64,000 bases of DNA, from NCBI RefSeq assembly GCF_004217135.1, contig NZ_SHKK01000001.1:2852001-2916000 (forward strand). The letters run 5' to 3'. The notes below the pieces were generated by a model, which was not told the origin of the DNA, made no database searches, and was given only the letters and a program-made list of their open reading frames with translations. The position numbers and the translations under genes were made by a program. The stretch comes from Micromonospora violae (lineage in GTDB: Bacteria; Actinomycetota; Actinomycetes; Mycobacteriales; Micromonosporaceae). This document shows positions 1-8,249 of the stretch, in pieces. Positions within the stretch are counted from its first letter, which is position 1. Every line of letters begins with the position of its first letter.

Positions 1-1
1 G

Positions 2-1978
2 ACCATTCCGGTCGGGACGGTGATCGTCGCCGAGGCCATCTGTGAGCGTCCGCCGGCGGCACCCGCAGCCGCGACGATCACCCCGGACGAGGGACCGCAG
101 TCGGGTGGCCAGACGGTGACGATCACCGGTACGGGCTTCATTCCGGGCGGCACCACCGTCACCTTCGACGGCGCACCGGCCACCAATGTCACCGTCAACC
201 CCGGCGGCACATCGCTGACCGCCGTCACCCCGCCTGGCGCGGTCGGCCCTGCGTCGGTCCTCGTCAGCACGGTGAACGGCACATCGCCGCCGCTCGCCTA
301 CACGTACCTGGCCGACGGCAGCGGGGCCCTCGTCACCGGCCTCGCGCCCACGTCCGGGCCGACCGTCGGTGGCACGACGGTGACGATCACCGGCACCGGG
401 TTCACCGGCGTGGCAGGTGTCGACTTCAACGGGCTGCCCGGCACCGGCTTCACGGTCAACCCGGCCGGCACCACGATCACCGTGGTGACCCCGCCGAACC
501 CGGCGGGACCGGCCGCGGTCGAGCTGATCTTCCCGGCCGGTGAGGTGACCGCGCCGACGTTCACCTACATCGCGCCGACGATCACCTCGATCGTGCCGGA
601 CACCGGACCGAATACCGGTGGCACGACGGTGACGATCACCGGCACCGGGTTCACCGGCGCGACCGGTGTGACCTTCGGCGACACGCCGGGCACCAACCTC
701 GTCGTGGACCCGAGCGGCACCTCGCTGACCGTGGTCACACCGCCCGGGCCGGTTGGTCCGGTGGACGTGACAGTGCTCGTCCCGGGCGCGAACGCGACAG
801 CACCGAACGGGTTCACCTACGTGGCCGCGCCTCCGAGCGCCGCCTCGATCACGCCGAACGCGGGTCCGCAGTCCGGCGGCCAGACGGTGACGATCACCGG
901 CGCCGGCTTCATTCCCGGTGACACCACCGTCACCTTCGACGGGGTGCCCGCCACGAACGTCACGGTCAACGCGGGCGGCACCTCACTGACGGCGGTCACG
1001 CCGCCCGGTGCGGTCGGCCCGGCGGTGGTCGTGGTGAGCACCGGCGGCGGTACGGCTGCTCCGCTGGACTACACGTACCTCGCCGACGGCAGCGCCGCGA
1101 CCGTGACCGGGCTGAACCCGACGACCGGGCCGACCTCGGGTGGCACCACTGTGACGATCACCGGGACCGGGTTCACCGGGGCGACCGGGGTGAGCTTCGA
1201 CGGGGTACCCGGAACCGGATTCACGGTCAACCCGGGCGGCACCACGATCACCGTGGTGACTCCGCCGAACACGGCAGGACCCGCGGACGTGCGAGTGGTG
1301 TTCCCGGCGGGCACCGCCACCGCGCCACCGTTCACGTACGTCGCTCCGACGATCGCCTCCATCGTGCCGAACACCGGACCGACGACCGGCGGTACCACGG
1401 TGACGATCACCGGGACCGGCCTCACCGGCGCCACCGGCGTGAACTTCGGCAACACACCGGGGACCAACCTCGTCGTGAGTCCGGACGGCACGTCGCTGAC
1501 CGTCGTCACCCCACCGGGCCTGCCCGGCTCGGTGGACGTGACGGTGCTACTGCCCGGGGAGGATGTCACCGAGCCGGACGGGTTCACCTACGAGGTCGCC
1601 CCACCGCGCATCGACACGGTCACCCCGGGTCAGGGGCCGACCGGGGGCGGAACGACCGTGACGGTCGGCGGTTCCGGGTTCGTGCCGGGGGGAACAACTG
1701 TCACGATCTGCGGAAGGACCATCCCGGCCAGCCAGGTCAGCGTGGCAGCGGACGGTCGCTCGTTGACCTTCCGCACGCCACCCTGCGCGGCCGGGACCAC
1801 CACGGTCACCGTGAGCACCGACGGTGGAACCTCCAACGGGCTCACCTTCCGCTACTTCCCACGAATCCTGCCGGTGACCGGTGACAGCATCGCCTCGCCA
1901 CTGACCGCTGGCGCGATGCTGGCTCTGCTCGGCGTCGTCCTCATGCTGCTGACCCGCCGTCGGCAGCGCGCCAGCTGA
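2..1978 (+). CDS. IPT/TIG-repeat surface protein with LPXTG anchor (5' partial)
   Basis: The reading frame is open to the left edge, so the N terminus and any signal peptide lie outside the window. About seven IPT/TIG (immunoglobulin-like, plexin/transcription factor) domains of roughly 85 residues follow one another, each with a GGTTVTITGTGF-like strand and a VVTPP strand. Domains 1-3 and 4-6 are near copies. Counting from the GTG at 20, the protein ends in LPVTG (about residues 617-621), a hydrophobic stretch and RRRQR, a classic sortase signal. It is therefore expected to be covalently wall-anchored and displayed outside. The family role is usually adhesive or structural; no ligand can be inferred. 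A strong hairpin follows the stop. Confidence is high for the architecture and low for function. Confidence 0.9.
   Translation, partial: TIPVGTVIVAEAICERPPAAPAAATITPDEGPQSGGQTVTITGTGFIPGGTTVTFDGAPATNVTVNPGGTSLTAVTPPGAVGPASVLVSTVNGTSPPLAYTYLADGSGALVTGLAPTSGPTVGGTTVTITGTGFTGVAGVDFNGLPGTGFTVNPAGTTITVVTPPNPAGPAAVELIFPAGEVTAPTFTYIAPTITSIVPDTGPNTGGTTVTITGTGFTGATGVTFGDTPGTNLVVDPSGTSLTVVTPPGPVGPVDVTVLVPGANATAPNGFTYVAAPPSAASITPNAGPQSGGQTVTITGAGFIPGDTTVTFDGVPATNVTVNAGGTSLTAVTPPGAVGPAVVVVSTGGGTAAPLDYTYLADGSAATVTGLNPTTGPTSGGTTVTITGTGFTGATGVSFDGVPGTGFTVNPGGTTITVVTPPNTAGPADVRVVFPAGTATAPPFTYVAPTIASIVPNTGPTTGGTTVTITGTGLTGATGVNFGNTPGTNLVVSPDGTSLTVVTPPGLPGSVDVTVLLPGEDVTEPDGFTYEVAPPRIDTVTPGQGPTGGGTTVTVGGSGFVPGGTTVTICGRTIPASQVSVAADGRSLTFRTPPCAAGTTTVTVSTDGGTSNGLTFRYFPRILPVTGDSIASPLTAGAMLALLGVVLMLLTRRRQRAS
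77..1618 (+). repeat. 771-bp tandem duplication of a three-IPT-domain block
   Basis: Copy 1 runs 77-847 and copy 2 runs 848-1618. Corresponding codons are exactly 771 bp (257 codons) apart, and the seventh IPT domain begins in the same phase at 1619. The protein copies are nearly identical over long stretches, pointing to unequal crossing-over within the gene. Confidence 0.85.
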
Positions 1979-1995
1979 ATCAACTGATCGAACAG

Positions 1996-2030
1996 TCCCG
2001 GCCAGGGCCCACACTGGGCCCTGGCCGGGA
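1996..2030. terminator. Bidirectional hairpin terminator between convergent genes
   Basis: Arms 1996-2011 and 2015-2030 are perfectly complementary (16 bp) around a 3-nt loop. It lies just after the IPT gene and before the end of the opposing lipoprotein gene. There is no U-tract, as is usual in high-GC actinobacteria. Confidence 0.85.
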
Positions 2031-2092
2031 CCCGTGCGGGTGTCGGTCACGGGTCGCACCGAGGCGCTGTGGGTAGGCGCAGCGGAGGCGAC

Positions 2093-2659
2093 TCAGCGAG
2101 GGCTGATCAGTGGGGCGAAATCGGCGCGGGTGAGCGGCTGTTCGGACAGTGACCCGTCCGCGCGGGGTACGCCGAGAGGTCGGCCGTCACGGGAGAACGT
2201 GACGGTGGTGACGTCATCGCGGCTGGTGAGGGTGCAGACGATCTGCCCGAAGGCGAGGACTTCGTCGCTGCGGCCGGCGTCCTCGCCGGGTGTGTCGACC
2301 ACGACGCGGGCTTCGCGGCCGGTGACGGTGACCCCGGCGGCGTTGACCGCTCCCGGCAACGCGCTGGTCAGGTCGGTCGCGCGTTCGGCCGCGGTGGGCC
2401 CGGCCAGCAGATGCCGCAGTTGATCCTCGATCGTTGGTGGCTGGTCGACGCGCCGGACGAACGAGATGACGCGGTTGTCGCGGACGAAGCAGAGCGTCTC
2501 GGCCGCCCGGCCGGGCGGTGCGGTCGTGTCGACGGGTGCAGAGCTGTGCGATGGTCCTCGCGGTGCCTGCACGACACGGGGGGCGTCGTCGGTGGGGATG
2601 CTGCAGCCGGTCAACAGCGCGGCACCGGCCAGCACGACGAGATGACGATGATGATTCAT
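2093..2659 (-). CDS. Small GerMN-domain lipoprotein of a two-component operon
   Basis: 188 residues. The N terminus has a short hydrophobic stretch ending in the lipobox LTGC, predicting export and lipid anchoring. Residues about 60-165 (FVRDNRVISFVRRV through the VVDTPG and FGQIVCTLT strands) resemble a GerMN domain as found in LpqB and GerM. Its ATG overlaps the upstream kinase stop as ATGA. The order regulator-kinase-GerMN lipoprotein mirrors mtrA-mtrB-lpqB, but this protein lacks the long C-terminal propeller of LpqB, so it looks like a reduced paralogue that may modulate the kinase sensor from outside. The role is inferred from context. Confidence 0.8.
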   Translation of the reverse strand: MNHHRHLVVLAGAALLTGCSIPTDDAPRVVQAPRGPSHSSAPVDTTAPPGRAAETLCFVRDNRVISFVRRVDQPPTIEDQLRHLLAGPTAAERATDLTSALPGAVNAAGVTVTGREARVVVDTPGEDAGRSDEVLAFGQIVCTLTSRDDVTTVTFSRDGRPLGVPRADGSLSEQPLTRADFAPLISPR

Positions 2660-4011
2660 GGCAGGCTCTCCGGCAGGGTGACCCGGAAGCAGGCGCCCCC
2701 GCCCGGGCGGTCGGCGACCGTCACCTGCCCGCCGTGCGCGGCGGCGTGCTGGGCGACCAACGCCAGCCCGAGACCGGTGCCGTCGCCGGCGCCACGGGTA
2801 TGGGCGGCTCGCCCACGGACGAAACGATCGAAGATCGCCTCACGGTCCTCGACGGGCACACCGGGCCCGTCGTCCTCGACTTCGATGATGCCGACCTCAC
2901 CGTCGCGATCCAGCCGCACGCCCGCGGGACCACCTCCGTAGGTGACGGCGTTGTCGAGCAGGTTCGCCAGGACCTGGGCGATCCGCCGCTGCTCGACCTG
3001 CCACGTCGCCGGCACGTCCGGCGCGAGATGAACGAGCGTCGTCGGCAGGTCGAGAGCCCGGCAGGCATCGCGGGCCAACTGCGCCACGTCCACCGTGGCC
3101 CGGTGGGCAGGCTGGTCGCTGCGGGCCAGGTCGATCAGGTCGTTGACGAGCCGCTGGAAACGGTCGATCTCGTCGGCGACGAGACCGGCCGCGATGGCGG
3201 TGCGTTCGTCCTGGTGTTCCCGACGGCGGGCCAGGACGCTGGCCGCCGCGGCGAGGGTCTGCAACGGAGAGCGCAACTCGTGACTCACGTCGGCGGCGAA
3301 CCGGCGGTCCCGTTCGATGCGCTGGGCCAGCCGGTCGACCATCTGGTTGAACGACGAGGACAAGCGGGTCAGGTCAGGGTCGGTGGCCGTGTCGAGGCGG
3401 GCGGTGAAGTCACCAGCGGCGATCTTCTCGGCCGCGTCGGCGACCGCCGTCAACGGCCGCAACCCGTGCCGGGTGGCGTACCAGCCGAGGGCGGCGCCGG
3501 ATCCAGCGACCATGATCGCGACGGTGGTCAGCGCGAGAGCCAGAACCTGGAACGTCTGCTCCAGTTCGCGGAGTGAGTTGACCTCGAAGTAGGTCGCGGA
3601 CGCGGACAGCGGCACCCCGACCACCAGCACGGATTGGCCGTCGACGCGGACCCGTTGCACTGCGGGCTCGCCGGCCGCGACGACCCGACGCAGGGCGACG
3701 GGGATGGCGGCGGTGGTGCCGGGGTCGGCTGCCCGCACGTACCACTCACCGTCCAGATGCAGCACCGGCCGCCGGCTCCCGCCGGTGTCCAGCGACCGGA
3801 GCACCTCCACCACGTCGGGGGTGTCGGTGTCGAGCCCGGCGCGAACGACGGTAGCGTCGAAGTAGGCGGCTCGCAGCGCGATGCGTTCCCGCTCGTCGAG
3901 CAGGGATCGGCGGGTCAGCTCATAGGAGATCAGGGCCATCGACGCCGAGAGCAGCAGCGCGCCGACGGCGAACGCGGCGGTCACCCGGGTCCGCAGTCCG
4001 AGGCGTCTCAT
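2656..4011 (-). CDS. Two-component sensor histidine kinase (HAMP, HisKA, HATPase)
   Basis: 451 residues from the ATG that overlaps the regulator stop (ATGA). A longer frame exists upstream but lies inside the regulator gene. Transmembrane helices at about 10-30 and 155-178 flank an extracytoplasmic sensor of about 125 residues. A HAMP segment follows, then the H-box FAADVSHELRSP with the phospho-accepting His, N-box NLLDNAVTYG, G1 EDDGPGVP and G2 GTGLGLAL. It should phosphorylate the OmpR-type regulator encoded just upstream. Overall arrangement is MtrB/AfsQ2-like. The signal sensed is unknown. Confidence 0.93.
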   Translation of the reverse strand: MRRLGLRTRVTAAFAVGALLLSASMALISYELTRRSLLDERERIALRAAYFDATVVRAGLDTDTPDVVEVLRSLDTGGSRRPVLHLDGEWYVRAADPGTTAAIPVALRRVVAAGEPAVQRVRVDGQSVLVVGVPLSASATYFEVNSLRELEQTFQVLALALTTVAIMVAGSGAALGWYATRHGLRPLTAVADAAEKIAAGDFTARLDTATDPDLTRLSSSFNQMVDRLAQRIERDRRFAADVSHELRSPLQTLAAAASVLARRREHQDERTAIAAGLVADEIDRFQRLVNDLIDLARSDQPAHRATVDVAQLARDACRALDLPTTLVHLAPDVPATWQVEQRRIAQVLANLLDNAVTYGGGPAGVRLDRDGEVGIIEVEDDGPGVPVEDREAIFDRFVRGRAAHTRGAGDGTGLGLALVAQHAAAHGGQVTVADRPGGGACFRVTLPESLP

Positions 4012-4709
4012 CGCTGCAGCTTGTAACCTAGACCCCGCAGGGTGACCAGGTGTCGGGGGTTCGCCGGGTCCGGTTCGATCTTCTGCCGCAGCCGACCCAC
4101 GTGTACGTCGACGAGCCGTTCGTCGCCGCTGTCGTACCCCCAGACCCGTTGCAGCAACTGCTGACGGGACAACACTCGCCCAGCGTGCTCGGCCAGCTCG
4201 CACAGCAGCCGGAACTCGGTGCGGGTGACCGGGACGGGTCGACCGGCGCGGTGAACCTCTCCCCCGTCGGGGCTGATCTCCAGCTCGCCGACGACGAGCA
4301 CGGGCACGGGCTCCGGCGCGTGTACCGCGACGTCGCTGCGGGCACGGCGTCGCAGGGCGCGCAGGCGGGCGGTCAGTTCCTTGATCGCCACGGGTTTGAC
4401 CACGTAGTCGTCGGCACCGGCTTCGAGGGCGGCGACAATGTCGTGCGTGTCGTCGCGGGCGCTGACCACCACGATCGGCACATCATCGGCGCGGCGCATC
4501 TGCCGAATGCACTCGAAGCCGTCAAGACCGGGCAACATCAGGTCAACCAGGACGTAGTCTGCCGGATCGCGGCGCTGCACGCGCAGACCCTCCTCGGCCG
4601 TGGCCGCCCCCAGGGCGTCGTAACCCTCGTCCTCGAGGGCGAGCAACAACGCCAGCCGGATGCGGTCGTCGTCCTCGATCACCAGCACGGACGTCATACC
4701 GGGCATCAT
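4008..4709 (-). CDS. OmpR-family response regulator (MtrA/AfsQ1-like)
   Basis: About 233 residues. The receiver domain has the acidic pair EDDD near the N terminus, phospho-acceptor Asp in YVLVDLMLPG and conserved Lys in DDYVVKPV. The C-terminal winged helix includes RTEFRLLCELAEHAGRVLS and the recognition segment before VGRLRQKIE. Three ATGs are possible (4709, 4706, 4697); the last gives MTSVLVIEDD, the usual family start. It is translationally coupled to its kinase. A GTGAC-N6-ATGAC box on its own strand at 4761-4776, in the divergent promoter region, suggests autoregulation and perhaps control of the opposite STAS operon. Confidence 0.93.
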   Translation of the reverse strand: MMPGMTSVLVIEDDDRIRLALLLALEDEGYDALGAATAEEGLRVQRRDPADYVLVDLMLPGLDGFECIRQMRRADDVPIVVVSARDDTHDIVAALEAGADDYVVKPVAIKELTARLRALRRRARSDVAVHAPEPVPVLVVGELEISPDGGEVHRAGRPVPVTRTEFRLLCELAEHAGRVLSRQQLLQRVWGYDSGDERLVDVHVGRLRQKIEPDPANPRHLVTLRGLGYKLQR

Positions 4710-4760
4710 CCCCAGACGACCGGCTCCGCGGCCAACTGTGACGGCCGGCTGAGCTGATTT

Positions 4761-4776
4761 GTCATGGAACTGTCAC
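4761..4776. promoter_or_regulatory. Candidate OmpR-type direct-repeat box (GTCAT-N6-GTCAC)
   Basis: GTCAT 4761-4765 and GTCAC 4772-4776 are spaced 11 bp, one helical turn; read on the minus strand this is GTGAC-N6-ATGAC. The form fits the GTnAC-N6-GTnAC boxes described for AfsQ1-type regulators (from memory). It lies between the divergent regulator and STAS genes. A closely similar box occurs at 17279-17294. Confidence 0.5.
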
Positions 4777-4846
4777 AGATCCGCGTGGTGACCGCCAAGC
4801 CGGCACGGCAGGGTCATGCACAACCGCGTCCGTGAAGGAGAGGGGT

Positions 4847-5269
4847 GTGCCCGTGACCGGACCTCTGGCACCGACGACGTGCACGCTGCCGCTGGTCGAG
4901 GTGCGCATCACCGAATTCGACCTGACCTGCCTGCCGGCGACCGGAGCGGTGTTCGACCGGCTGCTGGCCCTGCATCCCGCCCGGGTCGTGGTCGACCTGT
5001 CTGGCTGCCGGCACATCGACGCCGCCGCCATCGGCCTGCTGCTCGATGTGCACCGGCAACTCGCCCGTTCCGACGGGGTCCTGACCGTCCGCGACCCGAA
5101 CCCGCGCATCCGCCGCATCCTGCACACCGCCCGTCTGGATCAGATCCTGCCGGTCGTCGACACCGCGCCGCCGTCGCCGCCCGGCACCGCTACCCCGGCG
5201 GAGGAACCCACCTCCGCACCGCCGGCGTTGGTCGCTCACGGCCGCGCCTCGGTAAGAGCCACGCACTGA
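4847..5269 (+). CDS. STAS-domain protein (anti-anti-sigma-like) lacking the phospho-Ser
   Basis: About 140 residues from the GTG at 4847, chosen because AAGGAG lies 6 nt before it; the longer GTG at 4832 would place this Shine-Dalgarno inside the gene. One STAS fold is visible: VVVDLSGCRHIDAAAIGLLL, then LTVRDPNPRIRRIL. Anti-anti-sigma factors bind anti-sigma kinases and are switched off by Ser phosphorylation at an IDSSG-type motif. Here the motif reads IDAAAIG with Ala at the phospho-site, so that switch seems absent. The C-terminal 35 residues are Pro/Ala-rich and probably disordered. It is first in a run of four co-directional stress genes. Confidence 0.8.
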   Translation: MPVTGPLAPTTCTLPLVEVRITEFDLTCLPATGAVFDRLLALHPARVVVDLSGCRHIDAAAIGLLLDVHRQLARSDGVLTVRDPNPRIRRILHTARLDQILPVVDTAPPSPPGTATPAEEPTSAPPALVAHGRASVRATH

Positions 5270-5413
5270 CGATCGCGGCCTCACCGCTCCCGCCATCGGG
5301 CTGGATCGCCATCCGGGCCGGACGTCAGGCTCGGGAGCCAGCCCCGCTTCGGCACTGCACGGACGCCGTGTCCCACCGCACGAGGAGACACGGCCCCAGG
5401 AAGGACCAGCAGA

Positions 5414-6028
5414 ATGACCGTTGTCCCGGACGACCACCTGATGACCCTGATCTGCGACACCTGCGGCGACACCGTCAAGGCCACCGCGTGCGTGCTCCCC
5501 GACGCGGAGGTCGTCTGGACCCTGGTATCCGAACAGGGCTGGAGCGGTTCCCCGTTCGCCACCGGACCGCACCGCTGCCCGCACTGCAGCCTGTTGCCGC
5601 TGCCTGGTGGCGGCCGCGCGTGCGGCGACCACGGTCCCGGCGGCATCCTCGGCATCGACCATGTCGACGACGTGACAGTTGTCGCCGCCGCCGGCGACGT
5701 CGATCTCGACACCGGGGACACCCTGCGCACCGCCCTGCGTCACGCGGCCGACATGGGCGGACACGTTGTTGTTGATCTGAGCCGCGTACACCTCATCGAC
5801 TCCACCGGCCTCGGCCTACTCGTCCGCGCCCATCGCGAAGCCCGGGAGCGGGGCGCCACACTCTGTCTTGCCGCACCGTCGCGGTTCGTCCGCACCGTCC
5901 TGCACACGATGCGCCTCGACGGGGCCTTCCCCCTCTTCGACAGCCGCGACGAGGCCCTCGCCCAACTGTCGAACGGATCGGTGTCGGAGCGCACCACCTC
6001 CGCCACCGTGACGGCCGCACGTTCCTGA
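5414..6028 (+). CDS. Zinc-ribbon plus STAS fusion protein
   Basis: 204 residues; an AAGGA Shine-Dalgarno precedes the ATG. The first about 70 residues hold CDTC and CPHC pairs, which look like a small zinc-binding treble, followed by a Cys/His-containing linker. Residues about 80-185 are a STAS domain with the canonical phospho-acceptor motif VHLIDSTGLGLLV. It is therefore probably an anti-anti-sigma factor whose N-terminal metal or redox-sensitive knuckle could tune partner binding; that is inference. Unlike the preceding STAS gene it keeps the Ser. The partner sigma/anti-sigma pair is not in the window. Confidence 0.82.
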   Translation: MTVVPDDHLMTLICDTCGDTVKATACVLPDAEVVWTLVSEQGWSGSPFATGPHRCPHCSLLPLPGGGRACGDHGPGGILGIDHVDDVTVVAAAGDVDLDTGDTLRTALRHAADMGGHVVVDLSRVHLIDSTGLGLLVRAHREARERGATLCLAAPSRFVRTVLHTMRLDGAFPLFDSRDEALAQLSNGSVSERTTSATVTAARS

Positions 6029-6112
6029 TCGACATCGGTCTCGAACCGACGGCATGCCCGCTGGTACCGCTGCGACTTTCCAAGAACCACTCGAAGGAGA
6101 TCCGAGGGAGCC

Positions 6113-6379
6113 ATGAGCGTCGCTGGTCTCGTCACCGCGCTCCTCGTCGGCGTCACTATCGGTCTACTCGGCAGGCTCATCACCCCCGGACGTCGGGACG
6201 CCCCAATCTGGCTGACCGTCTCCGTCGGAGTGGTCGCCGCCCTGGCGGGCAGCATCCTCGCCCGTCTCGCCGACGTCGATACCGGCCTCCTGACCCTGGT
6301 CATCCAGGCCGGTCTTGCCGGCACCGGCGTCGTACTCGTGGTCACCACCGCCAGGCCCCAACCGTCCGACTCCCCGTGA
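6113..6379 (+). CDS. GlsB/YeaQ/YmgE-family small membrane protein
   Basis: 88 residues, nearly all hydrophobic, with three probable membrane helices (about 5-22, 32-52, 56-78) and the short RLITPGR loop after helix 1 that is typical of transglycosylase-associated (GlsB/YeaQ) proteins. AGGGAG precedes the ATG. These proteins are usually induced in envelope or general stress; no enzymatic role is established. It sits between a STAS protein and a BON-domain protein, which supports a stress-response operon. Confidence 0.8.
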   Translation: MSVAGLVTALLVGVTIGLLGRLITPGRRDAPIWLTVSVGVVAALAGSILARLADVDTGLLTLVIQAGLAGTGVVLVVTTARPQPSDSP

Positions 6380-6460
6380 CACCGGAGAGGACGCGTTCAC
6401 GGGGCCGTTCTCCCGCCGACCGCGATACCGCCCCGCTTCGCCAGAATCAAGGAGCTGACC

Positions 6461-6760
6461 GTGTACCTGCCCTGGCCACTGCCGGACGAGAACTGGTTCG
6501 CCGACACCTCGGACCAGCCCGAGCCGGACCGCGAGGACCTGCGGATCGAGGCGCTGGTCGCGCAGCGTTTGAGCATCGACTGGACCACGCGACGCCAGCA
6601 GATCACCGTCTCCGTGCAGAACCGGGTCGTCATCCTCGCCGGCCTGGTGAGTGACCCGGACACTCGGCGGGTCGCGGCGGAACTCGCCTACGACGTGCCG
6701 GGCGTCTTCGACATCTGCAACACGTTGCGGCTCAGTGGCCCACGGGGTGGCCGCCGGTGA
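6461..6760 (+). CDS. BON-domain protein
   Basis: 99 residues from GTG 6461, with AAGGAG 6 nt upstream. After an acidic, Trp-rich N terminus, residues about 28-92 form one BON domain: an alternating beta pattern QITVSVQNRVVILAGLVSDPDTRR, then VAAELAYDVPGVFDICNTL. BON domains bind phospholipid or are found with osmotic-shock proteins. No signal peptide is seen, so it is probably cytoplasmic or peripheral at the membrane. Last of the STAS-GlsB-BON group, 160 bp before nhaA. Confidence 0.82.
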   Translation: MYLPWPLPDENWFADTSDQPEPDREDLRIEALVAQRLSIDWTTRRQQITVSVQNRVVILAGLVSDPDTRRVAAELAYDVPGVFDICNTLRLSGPRGGRR

Positions 6761-6920
6761 CCGACGGTCCCCGCTGAGGCGCGCCCCGGACACCATCGGA
6801 GGCGCGAGCGACCCCTCGGGGGTGGCAACAGGCTGAAGATCGTCGTTTGGCTAAGGTGGAAGCCGGTGTGCCGGGAAGACTGGTCGGCGACTTCGTCACC
6901 GACCCCAGCGGAGGATTCCG

Positions 6921-8234
6921 ATGTCCCGACCACCGGCCAACCGCACGCCACTCCTGCTCAGCCGCAGGAGTTGGCCTGAGGTACGCCGCATCGGGGACAT
7001 CCTCCGGACCGAGACGGTCGGTGGGGTGCTGCTGCTGATCGCCGCGGTGCTCGCTCTCGCCTGGGCGAACTCTCCCTGGTCCGACGCGTACCGCTCGCTC
7101 GCTGATGCTGTCGTGGGTCCCAAAGCGCTGCATCTGGACCTCTCGTTGGCGCAGTGGGCTGCCGACGGCCTGTTGGCGATCTTCTTCTTCGTCGCCGGGC
7201 TGGAGCTCAAGCGCGAGTTCGTCGCCGGTGACCTCCGCGAGCCACGCCGGGCGATCCTTCCGGTCGCCGCCGCGCTCGGCGGCATGGCACTGCCGGCGTT
7301 GATCTACGTGGCGTTCAACGTCGCGGCCGGTGGCGGGGCGTTGATCGGGTGGGCGATCCCGACCGCGACGGACATCGCGTTCGCCCTGGCCGTGCTCGGG
7401 GTGATCAACACAAGTCTGCCTTCAGCGATGCGGACATTTCTGCTCACCCTCGCGGTGGTCGACGATCTGCTCGCCATTGTGATCATCGCGGTCTTCTACA
7501 CCAGTTCCCTGCACTTCGGGCCGCTGCTGCTCGCGGTGGTCCCGATGGCGCTGTTCGGGCTTCTGGTCCAGCGTCGGGTGCGGTCCTGGTGGCTGTTGCT
7601 GCCACTCGCCGCCGTGACGTGGGTGCTCGTGCACGCCTCCGGTGTGCATGCCACTGTCGCCGGGGTCGCGCTGGCCTTCACCGTGCCGGTGCTGCGCCGC
7701 AAGCCGGGGCCCGGCCCTGGCCTGGCCGAGCATTTCGAGCACCGGATCCGACCGTTGTCCGCCGGGGTCGCGGTCCCGGTGTTCGCGTTCTTCGCCGCTG
7801 GTGTCTCGCTCGCCGGGGCGGGTGGCCTCGGCACAACCCTGACCGACTCGGTCGCCCTGGGGGTGATAGTCGGGTTGGTGGTGGGGAAAGCCGCCGGGGT
7901 CCTCGGAGCCACCTGGCTCGTACAGAGATTCACCCGGGCCCGACTCGCCGAAGGGCTCGCCTGGTGGGACATGGTCGGGTTGGCGCTGCTGGCCGGGGTG
8001 GGATTCACCGTGTCGCTGCTGATCGGCGAGCTGGCCTTCGGCGCCGGCAGCGAACGCGACGACCACTCCAAGATCGGCGTCCTCCTCGGGTCGCTCCTCT
8101 CGGCGGTGCTGGCCGCCGTCGTCCTGCGCGCCCGTAACCGGCATTACCAGGGAGTCTGCGCCCTGGAGGAACGAGACAGCGACGCCGACGGAGTACCAGA
8201 CGTCTACGAAGAGCAGCCGACGACGCCGTCCTGA
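6921..8234 (+). CDS. nhaA: Na+/H+ antiporter NhaA
   Basis: 437 residues; GGAGG lies 7 nt before the ATG. The core matches NhaA throughout: ANSPWSD after TM1, [28 protein letters not shown] and [14 protein letters not shown], which carry the ion-binding Asp residues equivalent to D133 and D163/D164 of the E. coli protein, and [13 protein letters not shown] near the end. It exchanges external protons for internal sodium for pH and salt homeostasis. The C-terminal tail is acidic (about 25 residues with [13 protein letters not shown], like a thrombospondin type 3 Ca-binding loop), which is not part of the core fold. Confidence 0.96.
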   Translation: MSRPPANRTPLLLSRRSWPEVRRIGDILRTETVGGVLLLIAAVLALAWANSPWSDAYRSLADAVVGPKALHLDLSLAQWAADGLLAIFFFVAGLELKREFVAGDLREPRRAILPVAAALGGMALPALIYVAFNVAAGGGALIGWAIPTATDIAFALAVLGVINTSLPSAMRTFLLTLAVVDDLLAIVIIAVFYTSSLHFGPLLLAVVPMALFGLLVQRRVRSWWLLLPLAAVTWVLVHASGVHATVAGVALAFTVPVLRRKPGPGPGLAEHFEHRIRPLSAGVAVPVFAFFAAGVSLAGAGGLGTTLTDSVALGVIVGLVVGKAAGVLGATWLVQRFTRARLAEGLAWWDMVGLALLAGVGFTVSLLIGELAFGAGSERDDHSKIGVLLGSLLSAVLAAVVLRARNRHYQGVCALEERDSDADGVPDVYEEQPTTPS

Positions 8235-8249
8235 TCTGGGTGCTCGTGG

